Positions 1-9,533 are shown, counted from the first letter of the stretch. The stretch: 64,000 nucleotides of DNA from JAQBQB01 sp963757185 (GCA_963757185.1 CAVWQI010000003.1:124001-188000), one strand, 5' to 3'. Numbers and translations: made by a program. The notes: generated from the letters alone by a model not told the origin.

Positions 1-204
1 AACCCGCGTCATCGGGTCCGCGACGTGTAGCTCCGCTACCTGGTCCAATCCCTCGGCGAAGCGGCCCAGGAATTGGAGGCAGAGCAGGTGCACGTCGAAT
101 CGCTCGGCGTCCGTGCGCGTGATCAGATCCGAGATGACGCGTTCCATCCCGCCCCAATTCAGGCTTTGCACCACGTGCAGGACGCGCACCCGTCGTCGAG
201 TCAT
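1..204 (-). CDS. Glycosyltransferase family 4, N-terminal fragment (cut by window edge)
   Basis: The first 68 codons are visible, starting at an ATG (204-202); the rest lies left of the window. The protein opens with RRRVRVLHVVQSLNWGGMER. The hydrophobic strand followed by a GG-x-ER turn is the usual start of GT-B family-4 glycosyltransferases (donor domain Glyco_transf_4). The start overlaps the stop of the ATP-grasp gene by four bases (ATGA), so the two are probably translationally coupled in one leftward operon. Family members transfer a nucleotide-activated sugar to a lipid-linked glycan at the cytoplasmic face, which fits the surrounding exopolysaccharide genes. The sugar specificity cannot be told from the fragment. 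Confidence 0.75.
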   Translation of the reverse strand, partial: MTRRRVRVLHVVQSLNWGGMERVISDLITRTDAERFDVHLLCLQFLGRFAEGLDQVAELHVADPMTRV

Positions 205-1376
205 CGTCGCCTGAACCAGTCCAGGGTCTCGCGCCAAAACGGAGCGGGATCGGAGAGGCGGAGAACTTCCAGACGGTCACCACGTCGCCAGCGGAGCATC
301 TCCATCACTGTTCTCAACAGCGAAGGAGAATCCGCGGGAAGGGCAAGCTCCTCTCGCGGCTTAGCGAGCCTGGCCCAGAGGTGGCTGGCCTCGCCCCATT
401 CCCATCGGCTTCGTATGCCTGTCCGCGCCGCTGCCTCGCTGGCGACCGTGCCCCCCCGACCTTGCGCGACGCGGGCGAGCAGAGTCGGAAAATCGACCCC
501 CGCGTCGATGGCCAGCTGGAGTGATCCCCAAAACCGACCGTTGACCTCCATCAAATACGGAATTCCAGTCGAGGCGTCAACCTTGTACTCGATCATGGCG
601 ACACCTTGCCACAGAAAGCGATCCAGGAGCGCCCGCGACTTTGCGACGAGCCTCGGGTCGGGAACCATGGCCTCCCGATAAACGCTTACTCCGCCCGACG
701 GCGGATGCTCGCGGATTCGGCGGTGACCGAGAACCGCAATGGTTTCTCCGTTCCAGACCAGAAGAAAGACACCAACTCCGGGACCGACGATCCGCTGCTG
801 CACGAGCATCGGGAACGCCTGTTCGGGATACGAGCAGAGCCGTTCCGTAAACTCCTCCGCATTCGCGGCGTGCGACACGCCGACCTTGGCGCGAGTCTCG
901 CCGACGTCTATCATCGACCGCGCCGGTTTGAGAACGACCGGGAATCGAAGGGACCGCGGATCGATGCTCTGCGCCGCGGCGCGGGTTTGCATCACGCGCT
1001 GTTCGGGGACCGCGATGTCGAGGTCCGCCGCGACCTGCAGGACGGTCGCCTTGTCCGAGATGCGCCGAAACTGATCGAGCCCCGCAAACGGGATCGTCAC
1101 TCCGTCGAACTGTTCGCGCGCCTCGAGAACCGGCGACAGGGAATCGTCGGTGATCGGGATCAGGAGGCCAACGGCATGGGCTTCCACCGCCGACCGAATC
1201 GCCGCCAGGAACGCCGCCGGCTCGTCGAGTGCCGACGGAACCAGAATCTGCCGTTCGGCGAAGCGTGACACGCCGGCGAGCGACCTACGACGCCGGGAGG
1301 CGACGATGACGCGGAACCCGGCGGCGCCCAGCGACCGGACGACTGCGAGGGCCGCGCGCTGCTCACCATCAGTCAC
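201..1376 (-). CDS. ATP-grasp domain enzyme in exopolysaccharide locus
   Basis: About 391 residues. The N-terminal third is a Rossmann-like pre-ATP-grasp region (VVRSLGAAGFRVIVASR). Then come the ATP-grasp nucleotide lysine region (FPVVLKPARS, near residue 150) and the metal/ATP-binding end (YLMEVNGRFWGSLQLA, near residue 275). ATP-grasp enzymes join a carboxylate to an amine or thiol through an acyl phosphate; the substrate is unknown here. Homologues of this type occur in polysaccharide loci and might decorate a sugar with an amino acid (inference). The GTG start at 1376 is uncertain, because protein-like sequence (NVVLVTDGEQ) continues upstream to a stop at 1434 without an ATG, GTG or TTG. 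It lies 57 bp after the Wzy-like gene and overlaps the glycosyltransferase gene by 4 bp. Confidence 0.8.
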   Translation of the reverse strand: MTDGEQRAALAVVRSLGAAGFRVIVASRRRRSLAGVSRFAERQILVPSALDEPAAFLAAIRSAVEAHAVGLLIPITDDSLSPVLEAREQFDGVTIPFAGLDQFRRISDKATVLQVAADLDIAVPEQRVMQTRAAAQSIDPRSLRFPVVLKPARSMIDVGETRAKVGVSHAANAEEFTERLCSYPEQAFPMLVQQRIVGPGVGVFLLVWNGETIAVLGHRRIREHPPSGGVSVYREAMVPDPRLVAKSRALLDRFLWQGVAMIEYKVDASTGIPYLMEVNGRFWGSLQLAIDAGVDFPTLLARVAQGRGGTVASEAAARTGIRSRWEWGEASHLWARLAKPREELALPADSPSLLRTVMEMLRWRRGDRLEVLRLSDPAPFWRETLDWFRRR

Positions 1377-1433
1377 AAGGACGACGTTGGGGTCCGGCGG
1401 CGCGCTTTGATTCTTCAGAGCTGACCCGGAACG

Positions 1434-2876
1434 CTAGACGGCGTCGGGGCGCAACGCGCCACGTCCGCCACGGACGAGGGGTCGCTTCGGCGCCTGCAGG
1501 ATGAGACCGAACTGTTTTTCACACGCCATTTGAATTCCCATGGCGATCGCCGGAAGCACGTAGGACTGGTCGCTCCAGGCGAATGACACGAACGTCGCGC
1601 AGACGACGAACCCCAACAGAGCGATCGGCACGTAGAGCGTGGCCAGGTAGACGAATCGCTGGTCAGGTGTTCCGTCTGTTGCCCACGATGCCGGCATCTT
1701 GCGGCGGAGCCTGATCAAAGGAACGGTGCTGCCGACGACCAGCGCGATCCACAAGAGCAGGCCGGGTATTCCGGTTTCCGCCCCCGCCTCGACCCACGAG
1801 TTGTGTGGCGCGGTCCATTTCACACCGATGCCCTTCAGCATGAGCTCCTTCGCGTAGTCGGAGTACATGCCTTCCTGCATCGAGAAGTTGTCGATGCCGA
1901 GACCGAAGAGCGGGTGGTCCATCATGTAGCCGATGCCGCGCTTCGCGATCTGCCGCCTGCCCATGCCCGCGTCCCAGTTGTAGTCCGCGGTCGGGTTCGT
2001 GACGATGCTCTGCATCGACTCCCAATATCCCTCGGGTGCGAAGACCGCGAGTGCCGCGGTGATCCCGCCGACGTACATCAGTCGCTTGATCGTGGAAATA
2101 CCGGGGAGAAACAGCAGGAGGGCGACCCCGATGGCGAGGACTCCGAAGAACGCGCCGCGCGAACCGGAAATCGCAACCGTATCTGCGCAGAGCACGAGCC
2201 CGCCGATCCACGCGAGTCGCCAGATTCCCTTCGACACTTGCGCCGCGAAAATCGTGAGCGGGAGCGTCATGACGACGATCGTGCCGACGTCGTTCGCGTC
2301 GTACACCGCGCCCCCGCGCGTCTTTGAAAGATGGGTGATGAAGACGGAGGTGAACGAAAGCAAGACGCCGGCGATGGCCGTCGCCCACACCATGCGGCGG
2401 ACGTCCGTCAGATTGCGCAGGCTGGCGATGAGCAGAAGCGCGACCGCGATCGTCTTCCAGTAGGTCGTGGTGATGTAGTAGGCCGAGTGCCCCAGGGAGA
2501 TTCCGAAGAGCGCGGAGCCGCAGGCCAGGGCCGTCTGTGCGAGGATGAGGTGCGGAACACGGTATGCAAAAACGCCCGGGTTGATCGCCTTGCGCGACTG
2601 CAGCACGGCGTAGAACGCACAGCCGCAAAAAATCAGAAGGCTCGGGCGGAGTTGCTGGGCCGCCGGAATCTCACCTGCCGTCTTGCTGATCGTGTCGATC
2701 AGCAGAATGAGAATGCCGATTCGAAACGGATCGCGAAGGAGGCTCGTCGCCTTGCCCGGGTCCAAGCGGACGGCACGGCGCCCGGGACCGGGTGGAACGC
2801 GACCGGGCGCCACGCGACCGGAGGGTTGCGCACTCTGCCCCCGGACCCTCGGGGTTCTAAGCGGAGTAGCTGGCAT
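1434..2876 (-). CDS. O-antigen ligase / Wzy-type polymerase-like membrane protein
   Basis: 480 residues with a proline- and arginine-rich cytoplasmic leader of about 45 residues, then roughly ten or more hydrophobic segments. Two signatures of the Wzy_C / O-antigen ligase family are visible: SGSRGAFFGVLAIG in the middle and PHNSWVEAGAETGIPG before the last helices, where the long periplasmic loop of the family lies. Such proteins polymerise or transfer undecaprenyl-linked glycan at the periplasmic face. Related proteins in exosortase systems are annotated as O-glycosylation ligases, and the PEP-CTERM gene at 37663 makes that role plausible here. It is first of a leftward set with the ATP-grasp and glycosyltransferase genes. 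The true start may lie inside the leader. Confidence 0.8.
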   Translation of the reverse strand: MPATPLRTPRVRGQSAQPSGRVAPGRVPPGPGRRAVRLDPGKATSLLRDPFRIGILILLIDTISKTAGEIPAAQQLRPSLLIFCGCAFYAVLQSRKAINPGVFAYRVPHLILAQTALACGSALFGISLGHSAYYITTTYWKTIAVALLLIASLRNLTDVRRMVWATAIAGVLLSFTSVFITHLSKTRGGAVYDANDVGTIVVMTLPLTIFAAQVSKGIWRLAWIGGLVLCADTVAISGSRGAFFGVLAIGVALLLFLPGISTIKRLMYVGGITAALAVFAPEGYWESMQSIVTNPTADYNWDAGMGRRQIAKRGIGYMMDHPLFGLGIDNFSMQEGMYSDYAKELMLKGIGVKWTAPHNSWVEAGAETGIPGLLLWIALVVGSTVPLIRLRRKMPASWATDGTPDQRFVYLATLYVPIALLGFVVCATFVSFAWSDQSYVLPAIAMGIQMACEKQFGLILQAPKRPLVRGGRGALRPDAV

Positions 2877-3050
2877 TCAGCGTTTTCGGCGTTTCAGCGA
2901 GCGTCGGGCGGTATCTCGAAGCCCGTTGGCGCACAACGTGTTAACCTATCGACGAAGCGTGAATAGACAAGCAACCTTTCGTACCTGGAGCGCTGCCGTA
3001 CCGACGTATGACCTTTACCAACCGGTGGCGTCCTTCTGGGGTGAAAATGA

Positions 3051-3067
3051 CGTCGCGAAACGTGCCA
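3051..3067. promoter_or_regulatory. 17-bp motif shared with the wza upstream region
   Basis: CGTCGCGAAACGTGCCA lies between the divergent Wzy-like (leftward) and GT2 (rightward) genes. CGTCGCGACCCGTGCCA occurs at 9472-9488 upstream of the Wza-like gene, identical at 15 of 17 positions. On the minus strand the motif contains TGGCACG, like a sigma-54 -24 element, but the required GC at -12 is missing. It may be a regulator site instead. Function unknown. Confidence 0.3.
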
Positions 3068-3104
3068 GCGCGCCAGCGGGTGGACGCATGAAGGGGGGCG
3101 GGGC

Positions 3105-4292
3105 GTGACCGCCCTCGCCTACGGGCTGGTGCTCCTGCCCGTCTGCGTACTGGCCTACAGCTACGCACTCTACCCAGCCCTCCTTTGGATCGGCGCTCGG
3201 CTGCGTCACCGCACCGCGGGTGAAGCGCTTGCCCTGGGGCCGTACCAACCGCCGGTGACCGTCGTCGTCCCCGCTTACAACGAGGAACGACAGATCGCCG
3301 GTGCCATCGAGGCGCTTCTCCAGCAGGACTACCCGGTCGAACGGCGCCAAATCATAGTCGTCTCCGACGCGTCCACCGATGCCACCGACGCCATCGTGCG
3401 CTCATACGCCGATCGCGGAGTGGAACTTCTTCGGATGCCAAGCCGGAGCGGAAAGACGGCGATCGAGAACGCCGCCTGCGCCGTAATCCGTGGAGAGATC
3501 GTGGTCAACTCGGATGCATCGATTCGGCTTCACCCCAGCGCCATTCGCCACCTCGTCGCTCGGCTCGAAGACCCGAGCGTCGGTGTCGCCTCGGGGCGTG
3601 ACGTAAGTGTCGGCGCCCGCAATAATTCCGCGAACGCCGTCGAGGCCGGGTACGTGGACTACGAAATGCGTCTGCGTGACCTCGAAACGCGAACCGGTGG
3701 CATCGTGGGCGCGTCCGGCTGCTGCTACGCCATTCGAACCGAGCTCCATCGCCTTCCAATCCCTCCCGACCTGAGCCGCGACTTTTCCGCGCCGTTGACG
3801 GCGCGGCAGCACGGATTTGTGGCCGTCTCCGTGAACGAGGCGCTCGCCTACGTTCCGCGCACCGCGTCGCTGCGCCGGGAGTACGTTCGGAAGGTCCGGA
3901 CGATTTCGCGCGGCATGGAGACCCTGTATCGAACGCGTCACATGATGGACCCGATGCGCTATGGCGCCTTCGCATGGAAGCTCTTGAGCCACAAGGTATG
4001 TCGCTGGCTCGTGCCGCTTACGGGTGTCCCGGCCGCGGCCGCGCTCATCGTCCTGGCAAGGACTCATGCCTGGGCGGCGTGGCTCGTTCTGTTCGCCCTC
4101 GTCGTCGGGAGCGTTGCCATTCTGGGTGCTCTCTGGCCAGAAGGAAAGCGGATGCCCCGACCCATCAGCCTCGTGGCATTCGGCGTCGCCGCGAATGTCG
4201 CGGTCGTTCATGCCGTCGGCCGGCTCCTGCGCGCTCGCGAAGACAAGATCTGGGAACCAACCCGGCGAGAGATCGTCTCGCCCACCACATGA
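3105..4292 (+). CDS. Membrane-bound family-2 glycosyltransferase
   Basis: 395 residues from a GTG start preceded by a purine-rich GGGGGGCGGGG tract. An N-terminal membrane helix (residues about 5-30) is followed by a GT-A domain with VVVPAYNEE (near 46-54), the nucleotide-binding VSDASTDAT and NSDASI as the DxD-equivalent metal site. A helix with REYVRKVRTISRG takes the place of the processive QxxRW motif. Three hydrophobic helices close the protein (about 300-375). The layout matches polymerising or single-step GT2 enzymes that use UDP-sugars at the inner membrane. The tyrosine phosphatase gene follows 58 bp downstream, so the two probably share a transcript ending at the 4973-5002 terminator. 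The sugar is unknown. Confidence 0.85.
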   Translation: MTALAYGLVLLPVCVLAYSYALYPALLWIGARLRHRTAGEALALGPYQPPVTVVVPAYNEERQIAGAIEALLQQDYPVERRQIIVVSDASTDATDAIVRSYADRGVELLRMPSRSGKTAIENAACAVIRGEIVVNSDASIRLHPSAIRHLVARLEDPSVGVASGRDVSVGARNNSANAVEAGYVDYEMRLRDLETRTGGIVGASGCCYAIRTELHRLPIPPDLSRDFSAPLTARQHGFVAVSVNEALAYVPRTASLRREYVRKVRTISRGMETLYRTRHMMDPMRYGAFAWKLLSHKVCRWLVPLTGVPAAAALIVLARTHAWAAWLVLFALVVGSVAILGALWPEGKRMPRPISLVAFGVAANVAVVHAVGRLLRAREDKIWEPTRREIVSPTT

Positions 4293-4350
4293 CGGAGATT
4301 GCATCTCGAGCCCTCTGACCGACCTTGCCGCCAGCACGCGATTCAAACGT

Positions 4351-4938
4351 ATGGTTCCGGGGTTCGTACGCGACGCCATTCGCGACTGCCAGGGCCTCCC
4401 GCCGGCCATGGTCGCGTGGTACGTCCGTCTCCGCGTTGCCCGGGCGCTCGGACTACGCTCCGACCGGCCCAGAGCTCTTGGCTCGCATCGTTCACTGCTG
4501 TTCGTCTGCCACGGCAACATCATGCGCAGTCCCGTGGCAGCTGAACTCTTTCGCGTGCGGTCGCCGGCTAGCGCGCCCTTCGCCGTCGAGTCCGCCGGCA
4601 CGTGGACGTCTGACGGCCGCCTAGCTGACCCGCGCGCGGTAGCCGCGGCGGCACGGCTCGGCATTTCCCTCGAATCGCACCGGTCCCGAGTCCTCACCTC
4701 CGAGATGGTCCGACGAGCGGACCTGATCTGCGTGATGGACCACCGCAACGAGGCCGAGGTCGTAACGCGATTCCCACAGGCGGAACCAAAAACGATTCTC
4801 TTGGGGGGGCTGGATGGGTCGCCGGATGGACCGTCGATCGCCGATCCATACTCGCGCGACGCGAACGCCGTCGCGGCGATCTACGAACGTTTGTCCGGCG
4901 CGGTCACTGCCCTGGTGAATCGCTTGACGGCATCGTGA
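4351..4938 (+). CDS. Low-molecular-weight protein tyrosine phosphatase
   Basis: 195 residues from the ATG at 4351. The P-loop FVCHGNIMRSPVAAEL carries the catalytic Cys and Arg of the CX5RS signature, and ADPYS near the C-terminus supplies the general-acid Asp. A basic leader of about 50 residues, unusual for the family, precedes the P-loop. In exopolysaccharide loci such phosphatases dephosphorylate the tyrosine-rich tail of the Wzc-type autokinase and keep polymer export cycling; the Wzc-like kinase here is at 6111-8501 on the other strand. It is the last gene before a strong terminator. It could also act on other phosphotyrosine proteins, but genomic context favours the kinase. Confidence 0.9.
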   Translation: MVPGFVRDAIRDCQGLPPAMVAWYVRLRVARALGLRSDRPRALGSHRSLLFVCHGNIMRSPVAAELFRVRSPASAPFAVESAGTWTSDGRLADPRAVAAAARLGISLESHRSRVLTSEMVRRADLICVMDHRNEAEVVTRFPQAEPKTILLGGLDGSPDGPSIADPYSRDANAVAAIYERLSGAVTALVNRLTAS

Positions 4939-4972
4939 GACCTGGCAGCGACTCGATTCGCCGGTGAAAAAC

Positions 4973-5002
4973 AAAAGGCCGACTCGAAAGAGTCGGCCTT
5001 TT
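4973..5002. terminator. Bidirectional Rho-independent terminator
   Basis: A perfect 13-bp stem (4973-4985 with 4990-5002) encloses a GAAA loop. The stem begins with AAAA and ends with TTTT, so it can terminate in both directions. It sits between the convergent phosphatase and sugar-transferase genes. Confidence 0.93.
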
Positions 5003-5022
5003 CTGCTGTCGCCCGCGCGGCC

Positions 5023-5856
<834 letters not shown>

Positions 5857-5857
5857 G

Positions 5858-5873
5858 GGAGGTACAACCCTCC
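5858..5873 (-). promoter_or_regulatory. Ribosome-site hairpin before the sugar-transferase gene
   Basis: On the minus strand GGAGG (5873-5869) is followed by the loop GTTGTA and by CCTCC (5862-5858), one base before the ATG. The only Shine-Dalgarno sequence can therefore pair with its exact complement. This may weaken or regulate initiation. Confidence 0.4.
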
Positions 5874-5949
5874 ACTAGAACGCGTGAGAACCTAGATATC
5901 CGACCGCTTCGACCTCGACGTCAAGGAGCGACAGCGCGCGGGAGTCTCA

Positions 5950-5965
5950 TGCACCCTGCGTGCTC
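5950..5965 (-). promoter_or_regulatory. Weak sigma-54-like element upstream of the sugar transferase
   Basis: The minus strand reads GAGCACGCAGGGTGCA. It matches the TGGCACG-N4-TTGC pattern at -12 and most of -24, but the first G of the near-invariant GG is A. It lies 109 nt before the start codon. TTGC/GCAA-rich sequence occurs about 100-130 bp further upstream (6060-6095). Weak candidate only. I see no gene in the 5857-6110 spacer. Confidence 0.25.
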
Positions 5966-6110
5966 GCGCGCTGATCAAATGCAGATATTCGTAAGTCTTT
6001 GATTCAAAACGGGTTATGCAAAACAAGCCTGTGACCCATACCGCATGGAACCGCTGAACGTGTTGCGGTCGCCCCACAAATTCCGATTTGCCGCAACAAG
6101 CCACGAGTGA

Positions 6111-8501
6111 TCAGGTTTTTTGCAACACCTTCGACTCCGACACTTCCTCCTCGTCGTGACTGTAGTCGTAGCCCGAGGCGTAACCGTAGTATTGGAACTC
6201 GCCTTCCAGCTGTACCGCGTTCAGCACGGCGCCCAGGACGTTGATGGGTAGGCGGTCCGCCAGGAGCAGCTTGGCTGCCGCCAAGCGCCGCTCCGTTTTG
6301 CCGGCGCGCAGTACCACGACCATGTTCGAGAGTGCCGAACTGATTGCGTAGGCGTCGATTCCAGCATTCAGCGGCGGCGTGTCGAACAGCACGACGTCGT
6401 ATCGATTGCGAAGCTCGGCGACAAGCCTTGGAAGCGCCGCCGATGTGAGCAATTCCGGCCCGTTCGGCCGCCGGCGCCCGCAGGGAGCGAAAGCGAGGCG
6501 CTCGTGTGACGTCTGGCGAATTATCTGGGACGTGTCCGCCACGCCGGCGAGATAGTCCGTCAGACCGTTCTCCATGGGCAACCCGAACACCTCGTGCGCC
6601 ATCCCGCGACGGGTGTCGCCATCGACGAGAATCGTTCGATAGCCGGCGTCGGCAAACGACATCGCGAGGTTGGCCGACACGAAAGACTTCCCGTCGGCCG
6701 GCTGTGGGCTCGAGATGGCGACCGTGATCGGCGTCATCCCGGTGTGGCGCACGTGCATTCGCAGCGAGCGGAACGCCTCGACGAGGTGCGCGATCTGCTC
6801 CGGCGAGCGGGTGTTGACGGTGCCGCGCGGAAATTTCGGAATCGCCGCCGCGATATTGAGCCCCAAATCGTTAGTAACCTGTTCGGGATAGCGGATCCGC
6901 TTGTCCATCATGTCGAGCAGCAGCGCGAGCGCGATCGCGCCGCCTACTCCCGCCAACAACGCCATGGCCATGATCCGGGGGGCCGTGTTCTTCGACGGCA
7001 CCAGAGGCGCGATCGCGGTGTCGAGGATTCGCACGTCCGGCGTGGTGCTCGCCTCGGACATCTGCGCTTGCGTGTACGCCGTCTTGATCGTGCCGTAGAT
7101 CTGCGCCTGGGCATCGACCTGGCGACGCAGGCGCATCTCTTCGATCGTGCGCGCCGGAATCGCCTGCAGGTCGACAGACTCCGTCGAGATTCGCCGCGCG
7201 TACTGTTGTTCGCGCTCCTTCAGTTGCGTCAACAGACTCTGGGCCAGGCGAGGAATCGTCTGCGTCTGCAGTTGATCGATGTTCGCTCGAAGGTCCTTTA
7301 CCGTGGCGTACTCGTCCGTGAACGCCTGCCGTGCCGTGGCGAGGTTGGCCCGTGCGGTGTTCAGCTGCGTAAACGATTCGCGCAGCGCCTGGGCGCTCGG
7401 GCTGTTGCTCACGCTCGGAATCAGCAGCGCGGCCTCTACGGACACGCTGTCCGAAGGATTCGCGAGAATCTTCTCCAACGCCTCGCGGTCCTGCTTCAAA
7501 TCGTCGTATTCGACCTTCTGCGTGAAGTAGTTCCTGATCGCCGGATCCGTCGTCGTCAGGAGGCCGGGCGCGATTGGCGTGCCCGGTTCGCCTGGCTGCG
7601 TGATCGTGTGCACCCTGAACGCCTCGAGCGCGTTCTCGGCGTCGTGGAGACTGCGCTCGGCGGTCCCAAGCTGCCCCTCGAGAATGTTCGAATACTCGAC
7701 GACGTTTTGCTTTTTGAGCTGCGCCGCGACGTTGACGTACTCGTGCAGCCACGCGTTCATCGTGTGCGCGGTCCCCTGAGGATCTGGGTCGTGCATCGTC
7801 AGCGTCATGAAGCTGCTGCCCTGCGGCAGCGTCGCCGTGAGCCGATTGATGTAGTTGACGGCGGTTTCGCGTGGCGTGGAGACCGTGAACTGCATCTTCT
7901 TCGTTCCGGTGCCCGCGAACACCTCCGATGGGAGGATCCACTTGAAGCCGAGTCGCGTGCCGACTGAATCCGTGACCGCGCCGCTGTCGACGGGAGTGCC
8001 ACCTTGGAGCTGAAGGTTCCACCGCTTCCGATCCCGATCGATCGCCAGCTCGTAGCGACCGGCCGCGAAGCGCTCAGCGATGGTGAATCCGCGGAGCGCC
8101 ACCGAATCGGCGGGATTCGCGGGACGCACATACAGGTTCAGGTTGCGCACGACGGCATCCGCCACGCGCGTGCTCCTCAGCAGCTCGACCCATGCTCCAG
8201 AATTGAGGAGCTCCTCGGTCTTGAAGGCGCCGACCCTCTGTGACAGAGGCGTCTCGGCCTCGATCCAGATCGTCGCGTTGACGTCGTACACGGGCTGAAC
8301 GAATCGCGTTGCCACGAGGCCGCCCGCAATCGAGACCAGGATCACGGCGACCATCAGCCACCGATATCGTCGGACCGCGCCACGGGCGCGCTCGAGCGGT
8401 TGCGCCGGGAGCGCCGCCGGCGGCAACCCCTGATCCGGTAACTGGAGCGCGGTCGAGTCTGAGGACGGAACGAGTTGCAACGGAGCAGGGTCGTCTGACA
8501 T
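6111..8501 (-). CDS. Wzc-like polysaccharide co-polymerase / tyrosine autokinase
   Basis: 796 residues from the ATG at 8501; a longer in-frame start at 8630 would overlap the upstream gene. A first membrane helix (about 45-65) starts the Wzz chain-length domain. A long coiled-coil periplasmic region and a second helix (ILAMALLAGVGGAIALALLL-like, near 515) follow. The C-terminal BY-kinase domain has Walker A SSPQPADGKSF, Walker A' TILVDGDTRRGM and Walker B DVVLFDTPPL. The tail holds a tyrosine cluster (FQYYGYASGYDYSHDEEE), the usual autophosphorylation site. It controls chain length and export together with Wza at the inner membrane. It is 59 bp behind the Wza-like gene and probably in the same transcript. 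The phosphatase at 4351 is its likely antagonist. Confidence 0.93.
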   Translation of the reverse strand: MSDDPAPLQLVPSSDSTALQLPDQGLPPAALPAQPLERARGAVRRYRWLMVAVILVSIAGGLVATRFVQPVYDVNATIWIEAETPLSQRVGAFKTEELLNSGAWVELLRSTRVADAVVRNLNLYVRPANPADSVALRGFTIAERFAAGRYELAIDRDRKRWNLQLQGGTPVDSGAVTDSVGTRLGFKWILPSEVFAGTGTKKMQFTVSTPRETAVNYINRLTATLPQGSSFMTLTMHDPDPQGTAHTMNAWLHEYVNVAAQLKKQNVVEYSNILEGQLGTAERSLHDAENALEAFRVHTITQPGEPGTPIAPGLLTTTDPAIRNYFTQKVEYDDLKQDREALEKILANPSDSVSVEAALLIPSVSNSPSAQALRESFTQLNTARANLATARQAFTDEYATVKDLRANIDQLQTQTIPRLAQSLLTQLKEREQQYARRISTESVDLQAIPARTIEEMRLRRQVDAQAQIYGTIKTAYTQAQMSEASTTPDVRILDTAIAPLVPSKNTAPRIMAMALLAGVGGAIALALLLDMMDKRIRYPEQVTNDLGLNIAAAIPKFPRGTVNTRSPEQIAHLVEAFRSLRMHVRHTGMTPITVAISSPQPADGKSFVSANLAMSFADAGYRTILVDGDTRRGMAHEVFGLPMENGLTDYLAGVADTSQIIRQTSHERLAFAPCGRRRPNGPELLTSAALPRLVAELRNRYDVVLFDTPPLNAGIDAYAISSALSNMVVVLRAGKTERRLAAAKLLLADRLPINVLGAVLNAVQLEGEFQYYGYASGYDYSHDEEEVSESKVLQKT

Positions 8502-8560
8502 GGCGTGTATGGTGAGACGGTCGGTCCTGGGCGACTGGCCGACCGTGTCGGAGACAGTAT

Positions 8561-9340
8561 TTACCTGATTCGAATGACCGTGTAGAGCAGAGTCACCGCC
8601 GAGAGAGTCACCGTAACCGCGGTGAGCCACGAGAAGTGCTGCTCCTCCGGCACGTAGATCTCGTCGCCCGCGCGCAGATGAAGACGATCCAGCGACATGC
8701 CGTCGGCCAAGGCCGCGCGGGTGTCTTGAGCATCCCAGATGACGTCAGCGCCGCGCCGAATCACGATTCCAGCCATGTTCGCGTTGGTGCCGGGCCCCCC
8801 CGCTTGCATGATGACGTCGCTGAGCGGCGCGTCTGCCAACGTATAGACGTATCCCGGTCTGCCAACGAGGCCAATAACCGCGACCCGCACGAGCGGAGTG
8901 CTTCGTACCGAAGGCTCCCTGATGTACTGCGCAAAGTGTTCGGTCAACTTGTCGTTGAGCTCTGACCGGAGGACGCCGTCCAGCGACAGGTCGGCCATCC
9001 GGGGGAGTTCGAGCCGGCGCCCGGCTCTTACCGTGAGAGTCTCCGGAATGCCGGTGAAGTCCTTTGGCATGAGCGCGTTACCGTGGAGCACGACAACGAT
9101 CCGGTCGCCGTCTTGGAAATCCCCTTTCTCCAGGCGCTGACGGAGCAGCCAGGCCTCGCCGGGGCGGTGTTGAGCCTCCGCGGTCTTGGCCTGCGCTTCG
9201 AGCTCCGCTCGCGACTCGAATTCGCGACGGGGCGGTGCCGGAGCCGCCAACCCCTCCTGCGCTCTGGCGGGATGAGTAGAGGCGAGGAGTCCGAGTGCGC
9301 AAACGGCGAAGATGTTCAGCGGGACTGAATGACGATACAT
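8561..9340 (-). CDS. Wza-like outer-membrane polysaccharide export protein
   Basis: 259 residues from the ATG at 9340, chosen because a good signal peptide follows directly (residues 1-28, ending STHPARAQ). The polysaccharide export motif (GDRIVVVLHGN... LTVRAGRRLELPRM) is followed by a SLBB-like module (VRVAVIGLVGRPGYVYTL, DVIMQAGGP) and a C-terminal hydrophobic stretch (WLTAVTVTLSAVTLLYTVI) that could form the outer-membrane helix. No lipobox is evident. It probably forms the export channel that docks to Wzc. It is first in the leftward wza-wzc pair and is preceded by a sigma-54-like promoter and upstream activator motif (9426-9549). Confidence 0.9.
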   Translation of the reverse strand: MYRHSVPLNIFAVCALGLLASTHPARAQEGLAAPAPPRREFESRAELEAQAKTAEAQHRPGEAWLLRQRLEKGDFQDGDRIVVVLHGNALMPKDFTGIPETLTVRAGRRLELPRMADLSLDGVLRSELNDKLTEHFAQYIREPSVRSTPLVRVAVIGLVGRPGYVYTLADAPLSDVIMQAGGPGTNANMAGIVIRRGADVIWDAQDTRAALADGMSLDRLHLRAGDEIYVPEEQHFSWLTAVTVTLSAVTLLYTVIRIR

Positions 9341-9425
9341 GAAGTCAGGCGTTGTTCTTGTGGGTGGGCGGCTAGGTGTGATTCCCGATAATAAGACATT
9401 GCAACGTCTTGAGGCCCTTCGGACC

Positions 9426-9441
9426 AGCACTCACCGTACCA
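9426..9441 (-). promoter_or_regulatory. Sigma-54-like -24/-12 promoter of the wza-wzc operon
   Basis: The minus strand reads TGGTACGGTGAGTGCT. This matches the consensus TGGCACG-N4-TTGC-W at both invariant doublets (GG at -24, GC at -12) with exact spacing. It lies 101 nt before the wza start codon. A GTTGC-N6-GCAAC dyad sits about 100 bp further upstream. Confidence 0.6.
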
Positions 9442-9533
9442 AGCCCGACCCTTATGGGCGAAAACCATGCTCGTCGCGACCCGTGCCAGGCGCGGTTAAG
9501 GGAGGTCGCTAGTATGCGCCCGCCCTGGTGTTG

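Noticed and set aside
2968..2990. GGTACGAAAGGTTGCT on the minus strand as a sigma-54 promoter
   Set aside because: The spacing between GG and GC is one base too long.
3050..3067. TGGCACG as a sigma-54 -24 element for the Wzy-like gene
   Set aside because: With correct spacing the -12 position reads GA instead of GC, as it also does at 9472-9488. Kept only as a shared motif.
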